33,007 nt of DNA from a virus, in IMG/VR virus record IMGVR_UViG_3300030117_000232, positions 1 through 33,007 of that record. One strand, 5' to 3'. Shown piece after piece: positions 19,559-27,183 of the stretch; positions within the stretch are counted from its first letter, which is position 1, and every line of letters starts with the position of its first letter. The notes below the pieces were generated by a model, which saw only the letters and a list, made by a program, of their open reading frames with translations, was not told the DNA's origin and did no database searches. A program made the translations under genes and the position numbers.

Positions 19559-21138
19559 TTGTTAACACTGACGCAGAGCAAGCTACATACAGCAACGATA
19601 AAATTGCTGGTATGTATATGAAGAAATACGAAAAGGCAAAGTCTTTGCGTGAAAACTTTGTTGATTTGTTTGAGGAGTGTTACGAATATGCGTTGCCTCA
19701 AAGAGAGTCGTTTTACTATGAAGCAGTGGGCCAGCGTCGTGATGACAAGATCTTTGATGAAACGGCTGTTGTCGGTGTACAAGAGTTTGCATCACGCTTG
19801 CAGCAGGGTCTGGTGCCAAACTTTGCGCGATGGGCGGATTTTCGTGCGGGGTCTGAAGTTCCGAATGAAGCGCGTGAAGGCGTGGATAACGAGCTTGATG
19901 AAGTAACCGAGTATGTATTTGAAGTAATTCAGAATAGTAACTTTGGTCAGGAGGTGCATGAGTCCTTCCTTGATCTGGCTGTCGGCACTGGTGTGCTATC
20001 TGTATCTGAGGGTGATGCAATCAATCCGATTGTGTTTTCTGCTGTTCCATTGCCGCATGTAGTGCTGGATACTGGCCCAGATGATCGTATTGATCATGTA
20101 TATCGTGAGCGTCAGGTACGCGCTTCTGATGTGCCACTTATGTATAAGAACGCTCAGATTGGCAGTAAGCTACAAACTAAAATTAAGATGGCACCCGATG
20201 ACAAGATTAAAATTCTTGAGGTTGTGTGCAAAGATTATTCAGTAAAGAATGATGAAGCGTATTTGTTCTTCGCTATTGATTGCACAAACAAAGAAGTAGT
20301 CAGAGAGGAGAAGTATCGTGGTGTGGGGTCAAATCCTTTTATATGCTTCCGCTGGTCGAAATGCAGTGGCGAGGTCTATGGGCGAGGCCCACTCATCAAT
20401 GCGCTTAGTGCCATTAAGACTACGAATCTCACTATTGAGCTTATACTTGAGAACGCGCAAATGGCTATCTCAGGTATCTACCAGATGGAAGATGACGGAG
20501 TAGTTAACCCTGACACTATTAGTCTTGTTCCGGGTACGGTCATCCCGAAAGCTGCTGGTTCTCGTGGCTTGGAACCAATCCGCGCTGCTGGTTCGTTTGA
20601 CGTAGCTAACCTTGTGCTATCTGATATGAGGCTCAATATCAAGAGAGCGTTGTATAATGATATGCTTGGCAATCCTGACAGAACCCCAGCTTCTGCAACA
20701 GAAATTGCAGAGCGGATGGCAGATCTGTCGCGTCGTATTGGTTCTGCTTTTGGACGGCTACAAGCTGAGTTGGTACAACCTGTTTTACAGCGCGTAGTCT
20801 ACATCTTGAAGAAGCAGGGGCGTATCGAACTGCCGACTATTAATGGTAGGGAAGTAAAGGTTCGTTCTGTATCGCCGCTTGCACAGGCACAGGCAAATCA
20901 AGATATTACATCTGTGGCACGTTGGCTTGAGTTAGTCCAAGCGACCTTTGGCCCACAGGTAGTGCAGATTTTGATCGACTCAGAAGAAACAGCAGCATAC
21001 TTGGGCAAGAAGTTCGGTGTGCCAGATTCATTGATCCGCGACCTTGAGGAACGCAGACAGCTTGTAGCTTTGGCACAACAGTATGCACAGACTCAACAGG
21101 GAGCAATGGGTGGCGCAGAACAATTACCTCAGTCTTGA
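19555..21138 (+). CDS. Portal protein (head-to-tail connector)
   Basis: A 527-residue portal of the T7-type head-tail connector family, the dodecameric ring through which DNA enters and leaves. Family features: an N-terminal helix then YALPQRESFYYEAVGQRRDD, a conserved TAVVGVQEFASRLQQGLVPN, SRGLEPIRAAGSFDVANLVL in the middle, and a helical end after NPDRTPASATEIAERMADLS. Length fits T7 gp8 relatives (about 530). ATG at 19555. Its end overlaps a small gene. It is followed by scaffold and capsid, as expected. Confidence 0.93.
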   Translation: MIVNTDAEQATYSNDKIAGMYMKKYEKAKSLRENFVDLFEECYEYALPQRESFYYEAVGQRRDDKIFDETAVVGVQEFASRLQQGLVPNFARWADFRAGSEVPNEAREGVDNELDEVTEYVFEVIQNSNFGQEVHESFLDLAVGTGVLSVSEGDAINPIVFSAVPLPHVVLDTGPDDRIDHVYRERQVRASDVPLMYKNAQIGSKLQTKIKMAPDDKIKILEVVCKDYSVKNDEAYLFFAIDCTNKEVVREEKYRGVGSNPFICFRWSKCSGEVYGRGPLINALSAIKTTNLTIELILENAQMAISGIYQMEDDGVVNPDTISLVPGTVIPKAAGSRGLEPIRAAGSFDVANLVLSDMRLNIKRALYNDMLGNPDRTPASATEIAERMADLSRRIGSAFGRLQAELVQPVLQRVVYILKKQGRIELPTINGREVKVRSVSPLAQAQANQDITSVARWLELVQATFGPQVVQILIDSEETAAYLGKKFGVPDSLIRDLEERRQLVALAQQYAQTQQGAMGGAEQLPQS

Positions 21139-21373
21139 CGGCTATCAACGCAGTCGTCCAGATGACGAGAGAATAAGCATTAACATAACTGCCTTGTTCA
21201 AAGATGAACTTGGCAAGGATGTATTGAAGTATCTTCGTTCAATTACAATAGAAGCAGTAAATGGCGCAGCAGTTACTGATGCGGAGTTGCGCCATATGGA
21301 AGGGCAGCGATACATCGTGGGCCTCATAGAGTCGCGCATCCGGCATGGTCAAAAGGTGAAATCAAATGAATGA
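21110..21373 (+). CDS. Small protein between portal and scaffold
   Basis: About 87 residues (AQNNYLSLDGYQRSRPDDER, GKDVLKYLRSITIEAVNGAA, HMEGQRYIVGLIESRIRHGQ). The LRSITIEAVN ... EGQRYIVGLIE pattern is common in marine podoviruses at this point. The GTG at 21110 has AGGGAG nearby; the frame also opens with ATG at 21083 inside the portal gene, so the start is open. It may be a small head-assembly protein; not established. Confidence 0.72.
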   Translation: MAQNNYLSLDGYQRSRPDDERISINITALFKDELGKDVLKYLRSITIEAVNGAAVTDAELRHMEGQRYIVGLIESRIRHGQKVKSNE

Positions 21374-22097
21374 AGTTGAAGCAGAAGATTCCGGCATTGT
21401 AACTGAGGGTGGCAATCCGATGCTTGAGCCAGAAGCGGCACCTGATCCGCTTGCTGCTCTGCCTGAGAAGTTTAAATCTCTTGAAGATATGGTTGAGTCT
21501 TACTCAAACCTTGAAAGTAAGATTGGGGCCAAGGAAGAGACATTCCGCGATCAGTTTATGAAAGAGATGGAAGAGCAAGCATATGCTAATCGTCCAGCAG
21601 AGGTAGGTGATTATGTCTTGCCTGATAGCATTGATGATGAGTTAGCTACTGATAATGCTCTTTTGCAATGGTGGGCTAAGACCGCATTTGAAAATGGATA
21701 TAGTCAAGATGAGTTTGCTGAAGGCGTTGAGATGTATGTCAATGCAGTTAATGCAGACATACCTGACTATGATGCTGAAATAGAAAAACTTGGGGATAAT
21801 GCAAACGCTAGAACAGAAGCTGCTAGTTTGTTTGCTAATCAGTTTTTTACTGAGGATATGTTGCCAGCAGTAGAGCGTATGTGTGAGACGGCTGAAGGTA
21901 TTATGGTGCTTGAGCATGTCATGGATGCGTTGAAAGAAAGTGGTCCATCCAATGGTGCTGTTGAAGTTTCACGTGAAACAGAATCTGATTTGCGTCAGAT
22001 GATGCTTGACCCGCGTTATCATGACCCAGCGCGGCGTGACCCAACCTTTGTTAAACAGGTTGATGACGGCTTTAAGCGCATTTTCCAAAATGGCTAA
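21366..22097 (+). CDS. Capsid assembly scaffold protein
   Basis: A 243-residue, strongly acidic, helical protein (EAEDSGIVTEGGNPMLEPEA, FKSLEDMVESYSNLESKI, VGDYVLPDSIDD), typical of T7 gp9-like scaffolds that guide coat assembly and leave before DNA is packaged. A short patch of charged residues at the C-terminus (DPTFVKQVDDGFKRIFQNG) would contact the coat. It overlaps the gene before by eight bases and the gene after by eight. Gene order supports it strongly. Confidence 0.88.
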   Translation: MNEVEAEDSGIVTEGGNPMLEPEAAPDPLAALPEKFKSLEDMVESYSNLESKIGAKEETFRDQFMKEMEEQAYANRPAEVGDYVLPDSIDDELATDNALLQWWAKTAFENGYSQDEFAEGVEMYVNAVNADIPDYDAEIEKLGDNANARTEAASLFANQFFTEDMLPAVERMCETAEGIMVLEHVMDALKESGPSNGAVEVSRETESDLRQMMLDPRYHDPARRDPTFVKQVDDGFKRIFQNG

Positions 22098-22611
22098 AGA
22101 GGTGTTACGAGTTGGTAGGCTCTCGTTAATCAAAAGCCTACCCGATCACGCAGAGAAGATAGCTGATTATTTGCGCCGTCCTGACATGCGCGAGTGTTGG
22201 ATTAGCGATCTATCTCCAATGGAAGCACTAACAGAGCCATTGATTATTCACGGTGCAGTTACCTATACAATTACATTTGATGGCGTTGTGTCTGGTATGG
22301 TTGGGACAGTTCCAATAGACAACGACACTGCGCGTGTGTGGCTTCTTGGCACCGATAACATTACAAACAACTTCCGGCCATTCTTACGCGCTTGCAAACC
22401 TGCTATGGAGTTGCTGCAAGCCAACTATTCTGTACTAGAAAACTTTGTTCCTGCTGATCATCACGACACAATTATGTGGCTAAGTTGGTGTGGCTTTACC
22501 TTTGATCAGGAAATGTATGAAATACATGGACACACCTTTATGCGATTTGAGCGTTGCGCTGTAGATAAGAATAATGTTATTGGTGAATTAAGTCGGCCTG
22601 TAATGCACTGA
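22090..22611 (+). CDS. GNAT-fold-like phage protein (T7 gp13-like)
   Basis: A 173-residue protein beginning MAKEVLRVGRLSLIKSLPDH. It has ITFDGVVSGMVGTVPIDNDT and LSWCGFTFDQEMYEIHGHTF, the strand-turn pattern of acetyltransferase-like (GNAT) proteins related to T7 gp13, which T7 needs for virion assembly. It sits between scaffold and capsid, a position it often has in marine podoviruses. The start at 22090 is chosen; the frame opens at 22006 but shadows the scaffold. The stop TGA is followed in frame by 18 more codons (to 22668). Confidence 0.78.
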   Translation: MAKEVLRVGRLSLIKSLPDHAEKIADYLRRPDMRECWISDLSPMEALTEPLIIHGAVTYTITFDGVVSGMVGTVPIDNDTARVWLLGTDNITNNFRPFLRACKPAMELLQANYSVLENFVPADHHDTIMWLSWCGFTFDQEMYEIHGHTFMRFERCAVDKNNVIGELSRPVMH

Positions 22612-22692
22612 GCGACCCGCAAGGACAATCGCGTTGAGGATGCCAAACAGATAACCAACGAAATGTGAAAACAACCTTACGAGGACTGTACA

Positions 22693-23505
22693 ATGGCGAA
22701 CACTATTGATGTCGCATTTATTAAGCAGTTCGAGTCGGAAGTTCACATGGCTTATCAGCGTATGGGTTCCAAACTGCGGAACACTGTGCGCATGGCAAAC
22801 AATGTGACTGGCTCGACTGTTCGTTTCCAAAAGATTGGTGCTGGCTCTGCTTCCACCAAATCACGCAACGGAAATGTCACTCCTATGGAGCTTGTACACA
22901 CACAAGTAGAAGCAACTATGGAAGACTTTTACGCTGCTGAGTACATCGACAAGCTGGATGAACTCAAAATCAACATCAACGAGCGTCAAGCTGTGGCTCA
23001 ATCTGCTGCTGCTGCTCTTGGGCGTAAGACTGACGAACTTCTGTACACAGCAATGGATGCTGGTGCTAACTCAACTCAAATCCATGACACTGGTTCTGCT
23101 CTCGCAAAAGCAGATCTGCTGGCATTGTTTGAAACGTTTGGTACTGCAAACATTCCTGAGGATGGTGGTCGTTATTTAGCTATGCACCCAAAGGGTTATG
23201 CAGATCTGTTTACTATCAATGAGTTTGCATCGTCTGACTTTGTTGGTGAGCAGAACCTGCCGTTTGCTGGTGGCATGACCATGAAAGAGTTCCTTGGCTT
23301 CAAGGTCTTCTCTACATCAGCTATTACCGCTGGTAAGAACATGGCGTACCATACGTCTGCTGTTGGTCTTGGCATTAACTCTGATGTCTCGACTGAGATT
23401 AACTATGTGCCGGAAAAAGTATCACACCTTGCAACATCGATGATGTCGATGGGTGCAAAAGTTATCGACGATAACGGTGTATATGAAGTTCTGGACAACA
23501 ACTAA
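22693..23505 (+). CDS. Major capsid protein
   Basis: A 270-residue protein likely to have the HK97 fold, in the expected place after scaffold. MANTIDVAFIKQFESEVHMA, RFQKIGAGSASTKSRNGNVT, a long spine helix (ERQAVAQSAAAALGRKTDEL) and GFKVFSTSAITAGKNMAYHT are the usual elements of small capsid proteins in marine podoviruses. ACGAGG precedes the ATG at 22693. It is followed by a small decoration-like gene and a hairpin, as in T7 where the terminator follows gene 10. Confidence 0.92.
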   Translation: MANTIDVAFIKQFESEVHMAYQRMGSKLRNTVRMANNVTGSTVRFQKIGAGSASTKSRNGNVTPMELVHTQVEATMEDFYAAEYIDKLDELKININERQAVAQSAAAALGRKTDELLYTAMDAGANSTQIHDTGSALAKADLLALFETFGTANIPEDGGRYLAMHPKGYADLFTINEFASSDFVGEQNLPFAGGMTMKEFLGFKVFSTSAITAGKNMAYHTSAVGLGINSDVSTEINYVPEKVSHLATSMMSMGAKVIDDNGVYEVLDNN

Positions 23506-23520
23506 GAGGAGGACTGATAA

Positions 23521-23784
23521 ATGGCTTATACTTCGGCTGGTCTGACTCGCATGGCGGGTGGTGGTGGTCATAGCCTTTGGTTCTATGATTCCACTGACAC
23601 TTTGGAGACAGTTGACCAAGAGGGTTATTTTAATGATGCCGCTGGCATGATGAATGTAGGTGATATTGTTTTTGTCTATGACAATGACGCACCTGCTATG
23701 ACCATCTGTACTGTGCTATCCAACACCGGAACGGTTGTTGATCTAAGTGACGGTACAGCACTTGATCTGACTGACGACGACTAA
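23521..23784 (+). CDS. Capsid-adjacent small protein (possible decoration protein)
   Basis: An 87-residue beta-rich protein (MAYTSAGLTRMAGGGGHSLW, FNDAAGMMNVGDIVFVYDN, VLSNTGTVVDLSDGTALDLT), probably on the capsid surface. GAGGAGG precedes the ATG at 23521, suggesting strong expression like the capsid gene before it. Proteins of this size and type often follow the capsid gene in marine phages. The decoration role is inferred from place, size and strength of the ribosome site. Confidence 0.75.
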   Translation: MAYTSAGLTRMAGGGGHSLWFYDSTDTLETVDQEGYFNDAAGMMNVGDIVFVYDNDAPAMTICTVLSNTGTVVDLSDGTALDLTDDD

Positions 23785-23789
23785 TGGGG

Positions 23790-23811
23790 AGAGGGGGCTT
23801 CGGCCCCCTCT
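23790..23811 (+). terminator. UUCG hairpin after the capsid genes
   Basis: A 9-bp perfect GC-rich stem (AGAGGGGGC with its complement) around TTCG. No T-run follows. It may lower transcription of the tail genes relative to the capsid genes, as T7's terminator after gene 10 does, or control translation of the next gene. Confidence 0.65.
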
Positions 23812-23817
23812 ACTGAT

Positions 23818-24411
23818 ATGGCAGTAAGCAGTACAGCAGCAAATTCACCCATTGATATTTGTGCTAAAGCATTAATTTTGATAGGTGCAGAGCCGATCAC
23901 ATCATTTGATGATGGGACTACAGAGGCACTTGTTTCTGTGAATATGTATGAAGATGTTGCTAGAGCATCTTTAGTAAATGCACGTTGGCGTTTTGCTACT
24001 AACCAAGCTGTTATTAATAGACTTGCTGACTCACCTACTGGACGATATACAAATGCTTACCAGCAAGCGGTAGATACTTTGATGGTACACGCTGTTACCG
24101 TAAATGATTTACCAATTGAATATCAGATTTATGGCGACAAGATTTATGCCGACACATCAGTAAACGATATATTGATTGCTGATTATACATACAGAGCCAA
24201 TGAACAAACATGGCCATCATATTTTACTATTGCTGTCGAGTATGCTTTGGCAACCTTGTTTGCCACATCTATTGCGCGTGACTCAAGTCTTGCATCTTTG
24301 ATGCGCCAGTCGTCAGCAGAAGCAATGGCAAAAGCTCGTAGTTTGGATGCACAGCAGCAGACTACACGCAAGCTGGTAACATCGAGGTTTATCACTGACA
24401 GGCGAAGTTAA
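23818..24411 (+). CDS. Tail tubular protein A (gp11-like)
   Basis: A 197-residue protein with the T7 tail tubular A plan: ICAKALILIGAEPITSFDDG, EDVARASLVNARWRFATNQA, an extended middle and YTYRANEQTWPSYFTIAVEY, with a basic helical end. It forms the collar between portal and nozzle. The ATG at 23818 lies only six bases after the hairpin at 23790-23811 and has no ribosome site of its own; GGGGAGAGG is on the other side of the hairpin. It overlaps the next gene by one base (TAATG). Confidence 0.9.
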   Translation: MAVSSTAANSPIDICAKALILIGAEPITSFDDGTTEALVSVNMYEDVARASLVNARWRFATNQAVINRLADSPTGRYTNAYQQAVDTLMVHAVTVNDLPIEYQIYGDKIYADTSVNDILIADYTYRANEQTWPSYFTIAVEYALATLFATSIARDSSLASLMRQSSAEAMAKARSLDAQQQTTRKLVTSRFITDRRS

Positions 24412-26675
24412 TGGCAAGAGTCCGCGTACCGATAACAAACTTTCAGTATGGTGAGATTAGCCCATCGCTTGTTTCAAGAACTGATACTCCGCTCTACAAT
24501 AACTCAGCAAAAAAGGTAGAGAACTTCTTCCTGCGTAATGAAGGCGGACTACTTAAACGCTTTGGCACTCGCCGCATATATGAGTTTGATACAACGGTAG
24601 ATCCCTCTGCTACCCAACAACTCAGGCTAGTACCATTCATCTTTTCTGATGATGAGCGTTACATTGTTAGTCTTGAAAGCGCCAAGATTCGTGTGTTTCA
24701 GATTAACCCTACTACTGGAGTTGTGTCTCTAATCCAGACACTTACACAAGACGTAGATAGCGCAGCAATTCCGTTTAGCAATATAATCTTGCCAGAGCTT
24801 ACATATGCTCAATCTGGTGATGTTATGTTTATTGCGCATCAAACATTTATGGTGCGCAAGTTAGTAAGAACAAGCCTTACTACATTCCAACTTGAAACCA
24901 TGACCTTTAATCAAAGTGCTGATGGCTTTCGTATTAATCAACCATATTATTCATTTCAAGGCGTCGGAGTAACGCTAAATCCATCTGCTAGCACAGGAAG
25001 TGGAATTACAATTACATCTAGTACAGCTTATTTTGACATTACCGGATCTCAATCAGGTGGTAATTATCCTGACTCAAAACATGTTGGCGTTGTACTGCGG
25101 TATCATAACAATGAGATAACTATTACATCTGTTCAGTCTGCAACACAGGCTACAGGTAATGTTACTGATGAATTGTTAGTGCATCTTGATCAAGATGCTA
25201 TTGAGACAACTGATACAAGCACTACCATTCATATTACATTTGCTAATCATGGATTGTCCGTAGGGGATTCTATAACAATTTCAGCGGCTGGTGCTGTTGG
25301 TGGTATTAGCGCAAGCAATATAAATGGTACTCGTGCAGTTACTGAAATTATTAATGAAAATGAGTTTACAGTTACTGCTGGCTCTAGTGCTAATGCGTCT
25401 ACAATTGGTGGCGGTTCACCAAAGATTGTAACTCATGCAGCCTCTACTGAATGGGGTGAACAATCATATAGTGTTCTGCGCGGGTTTCCCGGCGCTGTTA
25501 CCTTTCATGAAAACAGGCTGTGGCTAGGTGGCACACTAGCCCAGCCTGACGGAATCTGGGCAAGTAAATCTGCTGATTACTTTAATTTTGATGTTGGTTC
25601 AGCACAAGATAATGATGCGCTAGATATTACAGCATCTATTGGTGAGATTAATACAATCAGGCATTTGGTGTCTAATCGTGATTTGCAGATCTTTACCAGC
25701 ACATCAGAGATGTATGTTCCGTCATTTACTGAAAAGCCAATTACGCCAACTAATGCGCAGGTGCGTAGGCAAACATCATATGGAGCAAACTTTGTGCGTC
25801 CTGATTCCTTTGATGGCGCTACTATTTATGTGCAGAAGACTGGTTCTGTAGTGCGTGAGTATATCTACTCTGATGCAGAGGCAGCATATGTATCTACTGG
25901 CATTTCTGTTTTGTCGCCTCATCTAATTACTAGTCCAGTACAAATGTCTATTTTGCGCGGTGCGATTAATCGTCCTGAGTCTTATGCTTTTGTTTTGAAT
26001 AATGATGGCAAGCTAGCTGTATTTACCTCGAACAGAGCAGAGCAGCGTGCTGGCTGGACACAGTGGACTACATCAGGAAAGTTTCACTCTGTATGCACAG
26101 TAGATGATCGTGTGTTCTGCATTGGCACCTATGATACTGGTGCTGGCACATCAAAGCATATTCTTATGGAGTTTGACTCAGGTTTGAATATGGACTTTGC
26201 AGAAGACTTTACAGGAACTGCTGGTGTCTTTGATGTATCAAGTCATTTTGCTAATGGTGCTGTAGTAAAGGTAATTGATGGAAATGATTTTATTGGAACC
26301 TTTACTGTAGCTGGCGGTAATGTCGATGTTTCTGCTGTTGAATTAATAACATCTGCTGAGATTGGTTTTGACTTTAATGTTGAAGCAGAGACTTTGCCAA
26401 TTGATGCACAAGTTACTGCTGGGCCACTAACAGGTGAGCCACGCTCTGTAAATCGGGTAATTGTGGATTTGTTAGACACCTTGTCTATTTCTATAAACCA
26501 AAAGAAACTGGTTATCCGAACGGTCACAGACGACTTCAGTCAAGATCGTGTAGCTGTTACTGGCAAGCGTGAGTTTAGGTTGCTGGGCTACAGTAAAGAT
26601 CCAACTGTTAAGATTACACAAACAGCGCCAATGCCTTTGCAGGTTAATGGCATTATTGCAGAGGTAACATTCTAA
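24411..26675 (+). CDS. Tail tubular protein B (nozzle, gp12-like)
   Basis: A 754-residue protein in the place and size of T7 gp12, the tail nozzle. The start VPITNFQYGEISPSLVSRTD and YNNSAKKVENFFLRNEGGLL fit the family, as do FPGAVTFHENRLWLGGTLAQ and ADYFNFDVGSAQDNDALDIT in the middle. It begins in the stop of tail tubular A and ends sharing one base with the next gene. Strong call based on pattern, size and context. Confidence 0.92.
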   Translation: MARVRVPITNFQYGEISPSLVSRTDTPLYNNSAKKVENFFLRNEGGLLKRFGTRRIYEFDTTVDPSATQQLRLVPFIFSDDERYIVSLESAKIRVFQINPTTGVVSLIQTLTQDVDSAAIPFSNIILPELTYAQSGDVMFIAHQTFMVRKLVRTSLTTFQLETMTFNQSADGFRINQPYYSFQGVGVTLNPSASTGSGITITSSTAYFDITGSQSGGNYPDSKHVGVVLRYHNNEITITSVQSATQATGNVTDELLVHLDQDAIETTDTSTTIHITFANHGLSVGDSITISAAGAVGGISASNINGTRAVTEIINENEFTVTAGSSANASTIGGGSPKIVTHAASTEWGEQSYSVLRGFPGAVTFHENRLWLGGTLAQPDGIWASKSADYFNFDVGSAQDNDALDITASIGEINTIRHLVSNRDLQIFTSTSEMYVPSFTEKPITPTNAQVRRQTSYGANFVRPDSFDGATIYVQKTGSVVREYIYSDAEAAYVSTGISVLSPHLITSPVQMSILRGAINRPESYAFVLNNDGKLAVFTSNRAEQRAGWTQWTTSGKFHSVCTVDDRVFCIGTYDTGAGTSKHILMEFDSGLNMDFAEDFTGTAGVFDVSSHFANGAVVKVIDGNDFIGTFTVAGGNVDVSAVELITSAEIGFDFNVEAETLPIDAQVTAGPLTGEPRSVNRVIVDLLDTLSISINQKKLVIRTVTDDFSQDRVAVTGKREFRLLGYSKDPTVKITQTAPMPLQVNGIIAEVTF

Positions 26676-27172
26676 TGGACCCCGCTACATTAGCAACAAT
26701 ACAGGTTTTTGGAACTGGCCTTAATATTTTTGGCTCTATTAGTGCTGGTCGTGCAGCAAAACGCGAAGCTGAATTTAATAGGCAGCAACTTGAGTTCAAA
26801 TCCAAGTTGCAAAAAATAGAAGCCCAAGAAAAAGCAAACTTACGTTTGCGTGATTTTGATTCTGCTCAAGCATCAAACCTTGCTTTTGCTGCATTTATTG
26901 GTAGAGATCCAAGTGATAGGTCTATGAAGGCTTTTATGGATCGTCAAAAACAAATTGCATATGAAGATGCTTCTGCCCTTGAGTCCGGTGCATTAATTGC
27001 AGCGTCACAAACAAGACGCATGGCTGCAATGGAAGGTGTGCGTGGGCGTAATGCTATTGTTCAGTCTTACTTTAATGCTGGCAGCGCAATAACTACTGGC
27101 TTGTATCGGTATCATGTTTATAAAACAGATAAACCAGATCCGTATAAAGAAACAGGGTATATTTATCCGTAA
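26675..27172 (+). CDS. Internal virion protein, gp14-like
   Basis: A 165-residue protein. A small-residue hydrophobic start (TIQVFGTGLNIFGSISAGRA) could cross a membrane. A long helix follows (KREAEFNRQQLEFKSKLQKI), and RGRNAIVQSYFNAGSAITTG near the end. The position before two larger ejection proteins and the helical nature match T7 gp14, which forms a pore in the host outer membrane. It ends in TGYIYP, and the next gene's product ends in TGYVYP. It begins in the stop of the nozzle gene. Confidence 0.82.
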   Translation: MDPATLATIQVFGTGLNIFGSISAGRAAKREAEFNRQQLEFKSKLQKIEAQEKANLRLRDFDSAQASNLAFAAFIGRDPSDRSMKAFMDRQKQIAYEDASALESGALIAASQTRRMAAMEGVRGRNAIVQSYFNAGSAITTGLYRYHVYKTDKPDPYKETGYIYP

Positions 27173-27183
27173 GGGGAGCCGTA

